In this document: piece by piece, positions 1 to 7,671 of the stretch | Numbering within the stretch: position 1 is the stretch's first letter | How the letters are laid out: every line of letters begins with the position of its first letter | Assembly (NCBI GenBank): GCA_900769695.1 | Contig: CAAGHO010000042.1 | Coordinates: 1-64,000 of the forward strand | Origin: Bacilli bacterium | Lineage (GTDB): Bacteria > Bacillota_I > Bacilli_A > RF39 > UBA660 | Direction of reading: 5' to 3' | Length of the DNA: 64,000 bases | Notes under the pieces: generated by a model | The model's input: only the letters and a program-made list of their open reading frames with translations | The model's database searches: none | Told to the model about the DNA's origin: nothing | Program-made: the position numbers and the translations under genes

Positions 1-24
1 GCGTAAAAAATATAAGAAGAATAG

Positions 25-46
25 TCAAGATTACTTGATTTTTTCT
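25..46 (+). terminator. Rho-independent terminator of an upstream gene
   Basis: A short inverted repeat (TCAAG, loop ATTA, CTTGA) is followed by a T-rich run. It probably ends a gene lying before the window. The stem is only 5 bp, so this is moderate evidence. Confidence 0.5.
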
Positions 47-81
47 TTTGTCGTAAACTAAAAAAATAGAAAACAAATTAA

Positions 82-111
82 TTGACTAATTGTATAGATA
101 CAGTGTATTCT
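82..111 (+). promoter_or_regulatory. SigA-type promoter of first TasA-like paralogue
   Basis: TTGACT (82-87) and TATTCT (106-111) are separated by 18 bp. The same -35, -10 and 18-bp spacer recur before the next two paralogues, which supports a real, duplicated promoter. Confidence 0.7.
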
Positions 112-134
112 AATACTAGGAGGAAGTGTTGGTA

Positions 135-1538
135 ATGAAAGAAACAATAAAGAAAAATAAAAAAGCATTAGTTGTTATTATAATTTTACTTTTAGCATTA
201 GTAATAGGAACAACATATGCATGGTTAAGACTAACAAAGAGTTCTAATACAGTAAATAAGATAACTGCAGGAAATCTAGATATAGTGTTAGATGAAGGAA
301 ATAGTATAACTTTGAAAAATGAAGTACCAAGAAGTTATAGACAAGGAATGGAAACTACTGAATATACATTTACATTAACAAATAATAGTAGTTTAAGTAA
401 TTATAAAATATCTCTTAAAGATATAAATGAATACGTTAATGAAGGCAATAACGAAAAAGTAACAATAACAGCAGAAAATAGAATAGATGATTCAAAAATA
501 AGATATATCTTGTTAAAAGATGGAGAAGAAGCATCGGCAAATAAATCAAAAATCTTAACAGATAGAATACTTGATTCTGGTACAATAGAAAAGGGACAAA
601 CTATAAAATATAGCTTAAGAGTATGGATAGATTCACGTGCAGGAGATAATAATACAGAATCTGAAGTAATGGGAAAAATATTTGGTGTAAGACTTAGCTT
701 AATTGCAGAACAAACTTCAAATAAAATAATTCCAACAGCTAAAACAATATGTAAAAGAGCAACAACACTGCATACAGAAGAATGTAATAATGGCCGTTGC
801 GTTTCCGATGGATATGAAGTAAGTGGAAGTAAAGGTACAACAACTATTACCTATGGAAACTTAGGAACAGAAGGTACTCTAACAAGTGGAGATGCCTTTG
901 ATTGTGATGTAAACGGTGATGGAGTATATGATTCTACAACCGAAAGATTTTATTATGTAAGTGATTATTATAATACTTCTACAAAGAACTTTGAAGAAGA
1001 TACAGCAGTACTTGTTTATTATAATAATGTAAGTGGTGGTTTACCATTGAATTCAGCTACATATCTTTATGATGAGTCTGGAAGAAATAGCAATGGACCA
1101 GTAACAGCTATAAAACAACTTCCTACAACAACACAATGGAGTAATGTCAAATTGAAAAATACAGTAAGAACAATTTTAACAAATACTTTAGAGGATGAAA
1201 CAAATAATGGAAAACTTCCAACAGCTTTTAGTTATGATGGATATGCCACAAGACTTATAACAACAAGTGAAATAGGAAAAGGGTGTGGATTTTCATTAGA
1301 ATCAACAGGTGCTGCTCAATCGATTAAATCTTGTTTATATTTGTTAGAAAATACTTATTATTCAAATAGAGATTATAAACGTCATTGGTGGACAGAAACA
1401 CCGGTTAGGGTAAGCCCATATTATATTTGGGGTGTTCAAGCAGATTATTCTGAAGTAAATTGGGATATGGCAAATTATAATGGCGATGTTGGTGTTCGAC
1501 CAGTAATCGAAGTAGCAAAAACTAATATTGAATATTAA
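135..1538 (+). CDS. SipW/TasA-type exported surface protein with variable C-terminal domain (paralogue 1)
   Basis: This is a 467-residue predicted surface protein. A Lys-rich N-terminus and hydrophobic segment (about residues 11-27) lead into TTYAWLRLT and then NTVNKITAGNLDIVL. This matches the layout of SipW-dependent TasA/camelysin proteins, where the A-x-A-like region is followed by AG(T/N)L(D)L. The middle is a beta-rich TasA-like domain. The C-terminal half has paired Cys residues, a DCDVNGDGVYD calcium-loop-like motif and an ending in GVRPVIEV, like DUF6273/C-lectin-fold proteins. I chose ATG 135 over GTG 126 because AGGAGG at 118-123 gives proper spacing only to 135. It is the first of three tandem paralogues and a fourth long one lies at 40744. 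No SipW peptidase is in the window. The matrix or adhesion role is inferred. Confidence 0.8.
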   Translation: MKETIKKNKKALVVIIILLLALVIGTTYAWLRLTKSSNTVNKITAGNLDIVLDEGNSITLKNEVPRSYRQGMETTEYTFTLTNNSSLSNYKISLKDINEYVNEGNNEKVTITAENRIDDSKIRYILLKDGEEASANKSKILTDRILDSGTIEKGQTIKYSLRVWIDSRAGDNNTESEVMGKIFGVRLSLIAEQTSNKIIPTAKTICKRATTLHTEECNNGRCVSDGYEVSGSKGTTTITYGNLGTEGTLTSGDAFDCDVNGDGVYDSTTERFYYVSDYYNTSTKNFEEDTAVLVYYNNVSGGLPLNSATYLYDESGRNSNGPVTAIKQLPTTTQWSNVKLKNTVRTILTNTLEDETNNGKLPTAFSYDGYATRLITTSEIGKGCGFSLESTGAAQSIKSCLYLLENTYYSNRDYKRHWWTETPVRVSPYYIWGVQADYSEVNWDMANYNGDVGVRPVIEVAKTNIEY

Positions 1539-1568
1539 AAAAGAAAATCATTGCGATTTTCTTTTTAC
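1537..1568 (+). terminator. Terminator after paralogue 1
   Basis: AAAAAAGAAAATC and GATTTTCTTTTT form a long stem around a 5-nt loop. It is followed by the palindrome TTTTACGTAAAA (1563-1574). The same arrangement follows paralogue 2. Confidence 0.75.
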
Positions 1569-1660
1569 GTAAAATTAAGTTTAAATTAATATAATGTTTG
1601 ACTAACATAAAAAGAATAGTATATTCTAATAATAGAAGGAAGTGTGTAGAAATGAGTAAG
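1540..1660 (+). repeat. Intergenic unit duplicated at 3045-3164
   Basis: Terminator stem, TTTTACGTAAAA palindrome, TTGACT/TATTCT promoter and ribosome-binding region are nearly identical here and between paralogues 2 and 3 (3045-3164). The whole gene-plus-intergenic unit was therefore duplicated in tandem. Confidence 0.75.
1598..1627 (+). promoter_or_regulatory. Promoter of paralogue 2
   Basis: TTGACT (1598-1603) and TATTCT (1622-1627) with an 18-bp spacer. The match to the promoters at 82 and 3103 supports it. Confidence 0.7.
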
Positions 1661-3043
1661 AATAATAAAAAATTACTAATAGTAGTTTTAGTTTTAACTA
1701 TGGCATTGGTAATAGGGACAACATATGCGTGGTTAAGATTAACTAAGAATTCTAATACTGTAAATAAGATAACTGCAGGAAATCTAGATTTAGTATTAGA
1801 TGAAGGAAATAGTGTAACTTTGAAAAATGAAGTACCAAGAAGTTATAAACAAGGAATGGAAACTACTGAATATACATTCACATTAACAAATAATAGTAGT
1901 TTAAGTAACTACAAATTATCATTAAAAGATTTAGCTAAATATACAGATGAAGATGGACAAGAAACTGTAGTAGCAGATGAAAATAGAATAAATGATTTTA
2001 AAATAAGATATATTCTATTAAAAGATGGAGAAGTAGCAACAGCAGATAAATCAAAAATACTAACAGATAGGATAATTGATACTGGAACAATTAAAAAAGG
2101 ACAAACAATTTCCTATAGTTTAAGAGTATGGATAGATTCACGTGCAGGAGATAATAATACAGAATCTGAAGTAATGGGAAAAATATTTAACGTAGAGCTT
2201 AGTTTAGTAGCAGAACAAACAAGTCAAATTACATCAGCAGCTAATAAATTATGTAAAAGAGCAACTACATTACATACAGAAGAATGTGAAAATGATTATT
2301 GCAGAGCAGATGGATATTATATAACTGGTGAGATGAAAACAGCAACAGTAACATATGGAAATTTAGGGGTAAAAGGGACTTTAACAAGTGGAGATGCATT
2401 TGATTGTGATGTTAATGGCGATGGAGTATATGATTCTGAAACAGAAAGATTTTATTATGTATCAGATATGACAAATGGAGTAACAAGTGACTCTAATACA
2501 GCAGTATTAATTTACTATAGTAGCGTAAGTAATGGTTTACCATCAAATTCAACAACTTATTTTTATGATGAAGATGGACACAATAATAATGGTCCTATAA
2601 CTGCAGTTAAACAACTTCCAACAACAAGTCAATGGAAAAATGTAAGTCTAACAAATACAAAAAGAAAAATTACAACAGAAAAAGAAACAACAGAAACGGC
2701 TGCAGGAACTATTATAGAAGAATTTGATTATTCTGGGTATGCTGCAAGATTATTAACATATCAAGAGGCAAATAATGGTTGTTATGATGGAACAACAACT
2801 GTAGATTCATTTTACGGTGTAAGAACAAAGTGTAAGTATTTATTAGAAAATACAAAATATTCATTAAAAAATTCACCAATTGAAAATGAGTGGTTAGAAA
2901 CTCCTGAAAGTAGATTCTATTTTAATTCATGGGCTATTGATATTATTGGTCGTCAAATAAATACTAGGCAAGTGAATTCTGATGCTGGTCCGTGTAGTGT
3001 CAAACCAGTAATCGAAGTTGCAAAAACAAATATTGAATATTAA
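1652..3043 (+). CDS. SipW/TasA-type exported surface protein (paralogue 2)
   Basis: This 463-residue protein is close to paralogue 1 over its N-terminal signal/TasA-like region (TTYAWLRLTKNSNTVNKITA) and its DCDVNGDGVYD segment. It diverges in the last 60 residues before a shared VIEVAKTNIEY tail. I chose ATG 1652 because the AGAAGGAAG ribosome site lies just before it and the promoter at 1598-1627 overlaps the upstream TTG alternative. It has its own promoter and terminator, so it is probably not strictly co-transcribed with paralogue 1. The conserved frame and variable C-terminus suggest a common scaffold presenting a variable binding face. Function is inferred from family resemblance only. 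Confidence 0.8.
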   Translation: MSKNNKKLLIVVLVLTMALVIGTTYAWLRLTKNSNTVNKITAGNLDLVLDEGNSVTLKNEVPRSYKQGMETTEYTFTLTNNSSLSNYKLSLKDLAKYTDEDGQETVVADENRINDFKIRYILLKDGEVATADKSKILTDRIIDTGTIKKGQTISYSLRVWIDSRAGDNNTESEVMGKIFNVELSLVAEQTSQITSAANKLCKRATTLHTEECENDYCRADGYYITGEMKTATVTYGNLGVKGTLTSGDAFDCDVNGDGVYDSETERFYYVSDMTNGVTSDSNTAVLIYYSSVSNGLPSNSTTYFYDEDGHNNNGPITAVKQLPTTSQWKNVSLTNTKRKITTEKETTETAAGTIIEEFDYSGYAARLLTYQEANNGCYDGTTTVDSFYGVRTKCKYLLENTKYSLKNSPIENEWLETPESRFYFNSWAIDIIGRQINTRQVNSDAGPCSVKPVIEVAKTNIEY

Positions 3044-3073
3044 AAAAGAAAATCGTAATGATTTTCTTTTTAC
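3042..3073 (+). terminator. Terminator after paralogue 2
   Basis: AAAAAAGAAAATC pairs with GATTTTCTTTTT across a 5-nt loop, as after paralogue 1. Confidence 0.75.
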
Positions 3074-3102
3074 GTAAAATTAAATTAAAATTGGTACAAC
3101 GT

Positions 3103-3132
3103 TTGACTAACATAAAAAGAATAGTATATTCT
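3103..3132 (+). promoter_or_regulatory. Promoter of paralogue 3
   Basis: TTGACT (3103-3108) and TATTCT (3127-3132) with an 18-bp spacer, the same element as before paralogue 2. Confidence 0.7.
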
Positions 3133-3155
3133 AATAATAGAGGGAAGTGTGTGTG

Positions 3156-4760
3156 ATGAAAGAAATAATGAAGAAAAATAAAAAAACGTTAGTTGTTATT
3201 CTGATTTTACTTTTAGTATTAGTAATAGCTTCAACATATGCATGGTTAAGCATAACAAAGAATTCTAATACAGTAAACAAGATAACAGCAGGAAATCTAG
3301 ATTTAATACTAGATGATACAACAAGTGATGGTATAAAGTTGGAAAAAGCTGTTCCAATATCAGATACAGAAGGGGAAAAAGGAACAGAATATACATTTAC
3401 ATTAGAAAATAAAGGAACAGTTGATCTTAATTATTATTTATATTTAAATGACATTGATTTAGCAGAAGGAGAGACAAGATTAGAAGATAATAAAGTAAGA
3501 TATAAATTAGTAAAAGACGATAATGTTTTAACTGCATCAAATATTGGTATGTATAGAATTGTTTTTGTAGAAGGAAATTATACATTTGACTTTGATATAA
3601 CAACACATAAGTTTTCAAGCGTTGTACAATCAGATGGTAGTACTGTTACTGGACTTGCTGATTATTTAAATAGTCAATTATCAGAAAATGCTACATTTAA
3701 TGATGGATATCAGGTTGTTAAAAAAACATTTGGTTCAAGTAATACTTATAAAATAATTAGAGAAAGAAATTCGAAATTAATATCTTCTATGAAAAAGAAT
3801 AGCGACAATAAAATTTTAGACAATGGTCAGATTAATAGCAAGCAAAAAATTACATATAAACTTCAGATATGGATAGACAAAGATGCAGAAACAGAAGTAA
3901 TGGGAAAAATCTTTAATGCAAGACTTAGTTTAAAAGCAGAACAAAAAGGAATTATTTTGCCAACAAAAACTGTGTGTAAAAGAGCAACAACGCTTCACAC
4001 AGAAATTTGTTCAAATGAAGATAATTCAGGATTTTGTCAAACAGACGGATATGAATTAAATGGTACAATAACATATGGAAACTTGGGAACTAAAGGAATT
4101 TTAACTAGTGGTGACGCTTTTGATTGTGATGTCAATGGTGATGGAGTATATGATTCTGCAACAGAAAGATTTTACTATGTATCAGATATGACAAATGGAG
4201 TAACAACTGATGCAAATACAGCAGTATTAATCTACTATAATAATGTAAGTGGAGGAGTAGCATCTAACTCAACTGGTTATGTATATGATTCATCTGAAAA
4301 AAATAATAATGGACCAGTAACGGCAATAGAACAATTACCAACAACAAGTCAATGGAAAAATGTAAGTCTAACAAATACAACAAGAACAATCACAAATGAA
4401 AATGGTGGTAGTACAACAAGTGCAGGAAATCTTCCCACAGCCTTTAGTTATGAAGGATATGCAGCAAGACTATTAACATATCAAGAGGTATATAATGGTT
4501 GTTATGATGGATCAACTAGTATAAATTCAACTAAAGGGTTAAGTACAAAATGTAAATATTTAATGGAAAATACATCATACTCATCAAGTAGTTTAAAAAC
4601 GTCTGGAGGATGGCTAGAATCACCTTCGTTTAAATCCACGACGGGAGCTTGGAGTACACTCGCTTACAGCCGTTACGTCTATAGTTGCTCTGTCTACAAT
4701 CCTAGTGACTCTGGAGTTCGTCCTGCTATCGAAGTACCAAAATCAAATATCTTATATTAA
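3156..4760 (+). CDS. SipW/TasA-type exported surface protein (paralogue 3)
   Basis: This 534-residue protein has the same plan as its two upstream neighbours: hydrophobic signal region, STYAWLSIT, TAGNLDLIL, DCDVNGDGVYD, and a C-terminus ending GVRPAIEVPKSN. It carries roughly 70 extra residues in the TasA-like part (about residues 120-195). The last 40 codons change character sharply. Between about 4625 and 4734 the DNA is close to half G+C and only about one fifth A, with a long run of codons ending in C or T, unlike the A-rich remainder. That pattern resembles the variable region of a retroelement-diversified C-lectin protein. ATG 3156 is preferred over GTG 3147 on ribosome-site spacing. 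The role is inferred. Confidence 0.8.
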   Translation: MKEIMKKNKKTLVVILILLLVLVIASTYAWLSITKNSNTVNKITAGNLDLILDDTTSDGIKLEKAVPISDTEGEKGTEYTFTLENKGTVDLNYYLYLNDIDLAEGETRLEDNKVRYKLVKDDNVLTASNIGMYRIVFVEGNYTFDFDITTHKFSSVVQSDGSTVTGLADYLNSQLSENATFNDGYQVVKKTFGSSNTYKIIRERNSKLISSMKKNSDNKILDNGQINSKQKITYKLQIWIDKDAETEVMGKIFNARLSLKAEQKGIILPTKTVCKRATTLHTEICSNEDNSGFCQTDGYELNGTITYGNLGTKGILTSGDAFDCDVNGDGVYDSATERFYYVSDMTNGVTTDANTAVLIYYNNVSGGVASNSTGYVYDSSEKNNNGPVTAIEQLPTTSQWKNVSLTNTTRTITNENGGSTTSAGNLPTAFSYEGYAARLLTYQEVYNGCYDGSTSINSTKGLSTKCKYLMENTSYSSSSLKTSGGWLESPSFKSTTGAWSTLAYSRYVYSCSVYNPSDSGVRPAIEVPKSNILY

Positions 4761-4773
4761 TACTAAAAAAAAG

Positions 4774-4812
4774 AAAAGACTTGAAATTTAAAATTGAAAA
4801 TCAAGTCTTTTT
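4774..4812. terminator. Bidirectional terminator between paralogue 3 and def
   Basis: AAAAGACTTGA and TCAAGTCTTTTT form an 11-bp stem that can serve both converging genes. The distal arm overlaps the def stop codon. Confidence 0.8.
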
Positions 4813-5359
4813 ATATTGCTCTATATTTATCTTGATCTTTATAAGGATTGTTTTTATCAATATGGTCATAGAATAATATTCCGTTTAAATGATCTATTTC
4901 ATGTTGAAAGGCGATAGCAACTTCTTCACGAGCTCTAACTCTTATTTTATTTCCTTTCTCGTCATATCCTTCAACAGTAACTCTTGCGTATCTTGGAACA
5001 ATTCCATCAATTTCACGATTAACACTTAAACATCCTTCACCTAATTCAACATAAATCTTTTCCATTGAATTAGATACAATTTTTGGATTAATAATTATAT
5101 AGTTTTCAAATTTTCCTTCATCATATTCATTAACAACAACAAAATATCTTTTAGGAATACCAAGTTGAATTGCGGATAGTCCCATACCAGGCCTTAAATC
5201 ATACTTTTCTGCTAATTCCTCAATTTGGCTATTAGTTAAGTATTCAATCATTTCATCTATATGCTTTTTATCTTCATCTGATAAAGGTAAAACTACCTCT
5301 TTGCTAACTTCTCTTAATCTTTTATCTTTTTCATCTATAATATCTTTAGTTTTTAACAT
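4811..5359 (-). CDS. def: Peptide deformylase
   Basis: Removes the formyl group from the N-terminal methionine of new proteins in the cytoplasm. All three family motifs are visible in the 182-residue product: GMGLSAIQLG (motif 1, with Ser in place of the second residue of GxGLAAxQ), EGCLS (metal Cys) and HEIDHLNG (two metal His and catalytic Glu). The length fits the longer Gram-positive type 2 enzymes. It stands alone on the minus strand, convergent with the TasA-like array, and shares its terminator with it. Confidence 0.95.
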   Translation of the reverse strand: MLKTKDIIDEKDKRLREVSKEVVLPLSDEDKKHIDEMIEYLTNSQIEELAEKYDLRPGMGLSAIQLGIPKRYFVVVNEYDEGKFENYIIINPKIVSNSMEKIYVELGEGCLSVNREIDGIVPRYARVTVEGYDEKGNKIRVRAREEVAIAFQHEIDHLNGILFYDHIDKNNPYKDQDKYRAI

Positions 5360-5410
5360 AGTATCACTTCCTACGTCTATATTTTATCAGAAATGTTTTG
5401 TTTTTTAAAG

Positions 5411-5439
5411 CAAAAAAAAGAAAACATGGTAGTTTTCTT
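5411..5439 (-). terminator. Terminator of the YjcZ-like gene
   Basis: Read on the minus strand, AAGAAAAC, a 6-nt loop and GTTTTCTT are followed by a run of T. It lies 13 bp past the stop of the small minus-strand gene. Confidence 0.7.
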
Positions 5440-5451
5440 ATAAAAATTATA

Positions 5452-5619
5452 TTATTGAGCCCAACGAGTTCCAATAACAATAACTAAAAGAATAAATAAT
5501 ACTAAAATAATTGCATAGATAGAGCTGTTGTTATTATTTCCACAACAACTAGTTGGATAACACATTTGTGGATATGATTGCGAACAACCACAATTTGATC
5601 CGCCACCATAGTAATACAT
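5452..5619 (-). CDS. Small YjcZ-like membrane protein (55 residues)
   Basis: This short gene begins with a perfect AAGGAGG site 8 nt before its ATG. The product starts MYYYGGGSNCGCSQ and has a Cys/Tyr/Gly-rich head with six Cys, then an Asn stretch. It ends in a single membrane helix (about residues 34-50) of the form YAIILVLFILLVIVIG. That layout matches the YjcZ/YuzJ-type small proteins of Firmicutes, described as sporulation-associated in Bacillus. The Cys-rich head is longer than in typical YjcZ, so family membership is likely rather than certain. A minus-strand terminator follows. Confidence 0.75.
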   Translation of the reverse strand: MYYYGGGSNCGCSQSYPQMCYPTSCCGNNNNSSIYAIILVLFILLVIVIGTRWAQ

Positions 5620-5759
5620 ATGACATAGCCTCCTTTTACTTAATCTATTATAAGTTATGTAAATTTTTGTATTTTGTTAATTAAAGTTATCTAAAAGTAT
5701 ATTAGGCTATAAATTATTTGAAAATTATGTTATTATAATATAAGAAAGGTAAGATATGT

Positions 5760-6917
5760 ATGGCTAAAAAACAAAAGGAAAAACATATTTTAAGATATTT
5801 AGATATGCCACTATTAATTACTACTGTAATTTTATTTGTGATTGGTTTAATTATGGTTTTTTCTTCATCAAATGTAACAGCATATATGTCTCATGCAGTT
5901 AGTCCTTATAATTATTTTATAAAACAAGGAATATTTTTAATTGTTAGTTTAATATTTTCTCTTATAATGATAAGATTTAATACAAAAGTATATGGAATGC
6001 TTTCATGGATTTTACTTGTAGGTATAAGTGCTAGTTTAGTAATACTTCTTATCTATGGTAAAACAGTCAATAAAGCTATAAGTTGGTTTGATTTTGGTTT
6101 CTTTAGTGTTCAGCCAAGTGAATTTATAAAAGTAATTATTATTATTTGGATCTCGAGATATTATGAAGTTAATTCTAAAGGATTAGATTCTTATACGAAA
6201 TCTCTATTTCCTTTGTTTGTTGCAGCAGGTATAGCTGTACTAATTATGTTACAACCAGACTTAGGTACTGCTATAATATTTTCAGCAATTGTTTTTTTCT
6301 TGTTTGTTGCATCACCAATTTCCAAAGAAGTAAAATCAAAAACATTACTTGGATGTGTTGGAGCTATCGCAGTAGTTTTAATGACCATAGTAACAACAGG
6401 GGGAAGCTTGTTACAAGCAAGACAACTTTCTAGATTTGATTTTAGAAATCCTTGTTCTAAACTTTTAACTAATGGTTCCCAAGTGTGTAATGGTTATATT
6501 GCGATTAATAATGGAGGACTTACTGGTGTAGGGTTAGGTAATTCCACTCAAAAATATTTATATTTACCGGAACCTTATACAGATTTTATTTTTGCGGTTA
6601 TAGTAGAAGAGATGGGATCAATTTTTGGAGTTGGAATTATTCTTTTATATATGTTTATTTTATATAGAATTTTATTAATAGGAAGAAATAGTTATACTAA
6701 TAGAGGATCGTTGATGTGTTATGGAGTAGCTATTTACATCTTCTGTCATATAGCTGTAAATCTTTTGGGTTTATTTGGCTTAATTCCATTAACCGGTGTA
6801 CCTCTTCCATTTATGAGTTATGGAGGTTCATTTACAATTTGCTTAGTTGCAGCATTAACAATAGTTCAAAGAGTAAATATTGAAAATAAAATAAGAGATT
6901 CATTAAAGGAAAAGTAA
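5760..6917 (+). CDS. SEDS-family peptidoglycan glycosyltransferase (FtsW/RodA/SpoVE type)
   Basis: This 385-residue polytopic membrane protein polymerises lipid II into glycan strands with a partner class B PBP. Family signatures are MVFSSSN near the first helix, SWFDFGFFSVQPSEF (the SEDS W...QPSE motif), QPDLGTA, and VPLPFMSYGGS near the C-terminus. About ten hydrophobic segments are present. An extracellular loop carries two Cys (in NPCSKLL and SQVCNG) that could form a disulfide. The sequence does not separate FtsW from RodA or SpoVE. The SpoVD-like PBP at 48400 and the FtsI-like PBP at 19707 are candidate partners. Confidence 0.9.
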   Translation: MAKKQKEKHILRYLDMPLLITTVILFVIGLIMVFSSSNVTAYMSHAVSPYNYFIKQGIFLIVSLIFSLIMIRFNTKVYGMLSWILLVGISASLVILLIYGKTVNKAISWFDFGFFSVQPSEFIKVIIIIWISRYYEVNSKGLDSYTKSLFPLFVAAGIAVLIMLQPDLGTAIIFSAIVFFLFVASPISKEVKSKTLLGCVGAIAVVLMTIVTTGGSLLQARQLSRFDFRNPCSKLLTNGSQVCNGYIAINNGGLTGVGLGNSTQKYLYLPEPYTDFIFAVIVEEMGSIFGVGIILLYMFILYRILLIGRNSYTNRGSLMCYGVAIYIFCHIAVNLLGLFGLIPLTGVPLPFMSYGGSFTICLVAALTIVQRVNIENKIRDSLKEK

Positions 6918-6935
6918 GCAACTTTTCTTTTTTTC
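6909..6935 (+). terminator. Terminator after SEDS gene
   Basis: GAAAAGT, loop AAGCA, ACTTTTC, then a T run. It overlaps the end of the gene. Confidence 0.7.
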
Positions 6936-6963
6936 TACAATAATATTTGTAGGAGGTAGTTAT

Positions 6964-7671
6964 ATGTCATTTCATTATAGATATCGAAAGCAAATATTTA
7001 TTTTTCTTTTTTGTCTCATTTTAGTTGGTGGAGGTGTAATTTCTTACTTTTCATTTTTTAATGAAAAAGATTCTAAACCTAAAGAAAAAATAGTTTTACA
7101 AAAGAAGAAAGAGACGACTAAAAAGAATAAGAAACAAGAATTGGAAGAAAACATAGCAAAAGAAATCATGGTTGATGTAAAAGGATTTGTTGTAAATCCT
7201 GGAATTTACAAATTAAAAGAAGAAAGCAGAGTAATTGATGCGATAAATGCTGCAGGTGGAGTTTTGGAAGGCGCTGATACTAGTGTTTTAAATTTAAGTA
7301 AGAAACTTAAGGATGAAATGGTAATTATAGTTTATAGTTCTTATCAGGTAGAAAACTTTAAAAAAGTCAAAGAGGAAGAACAACAAATTCAAGATGGATG
7401 TATTAATGGAGTAAATGAAGTAGAAAATGATGCTTGTATTGAAGAAAATGAAGAAGAAAAAGGTGAAGAAAAAGAAAGTACTTTAGTTTCAATTAATACT
7501 GCAACTTTGGAAGAATTAATGACTTTAGAAGGTGTTGGTGAAGCTAAAGCTAAATCAATAATTGCTTATAGAGAAGAACATGGACCATATCAAGCAATTG
7601 AAGATTTGTTAAATGTTAGTGGTATAGGAGAAAGCCTACTTGCTAAGATTAAGGAAAATATTACTTTGTAA
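6964..7671 (+). CDS. comEA: Competence protein ComEA (DNA receptor)
   Basis: A membrane-anchored DNA-binding receptor for transformation. The 235-residue product has one N-terminal membrane helix (about residues 10-30) and a Lys/Glu-rich linker. A SLBB-type domain follows (about residues 67-115, from MVDVKGFVVNPGIYKL). The C-terminal helix-hairpin-helix pair spans about residues 172-235 (SINTATLEELMTLEGVGEAK, then VSGIGESLLAKI). AGGAGG precedes the ATG. It overlaps comEC by 32 bp, as expected for a translationally coupled com operon. The usual comEB between them is absent. Confidence 0.93.
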   Translation: MSFHYRYRKQIFIFLFCLILVGGGVISYFSFFNEKDSKPKEKIVLQKKKETTKKNKKQELEENIAKEIMVDVKGFVVNPGIYKLKEESRVIDAINAAGGVLEGADTSVLNLSKKLKDEMVIIVYSSYQVENFKKVKEEEQQIQDGCINGVNEVENDACIEENEEEKGEEKESTLVSINTATLEELMTLEGVGEAKAKSIIAYREEHGPYQAIEDLLNVSGIGESLLAKIKENITL

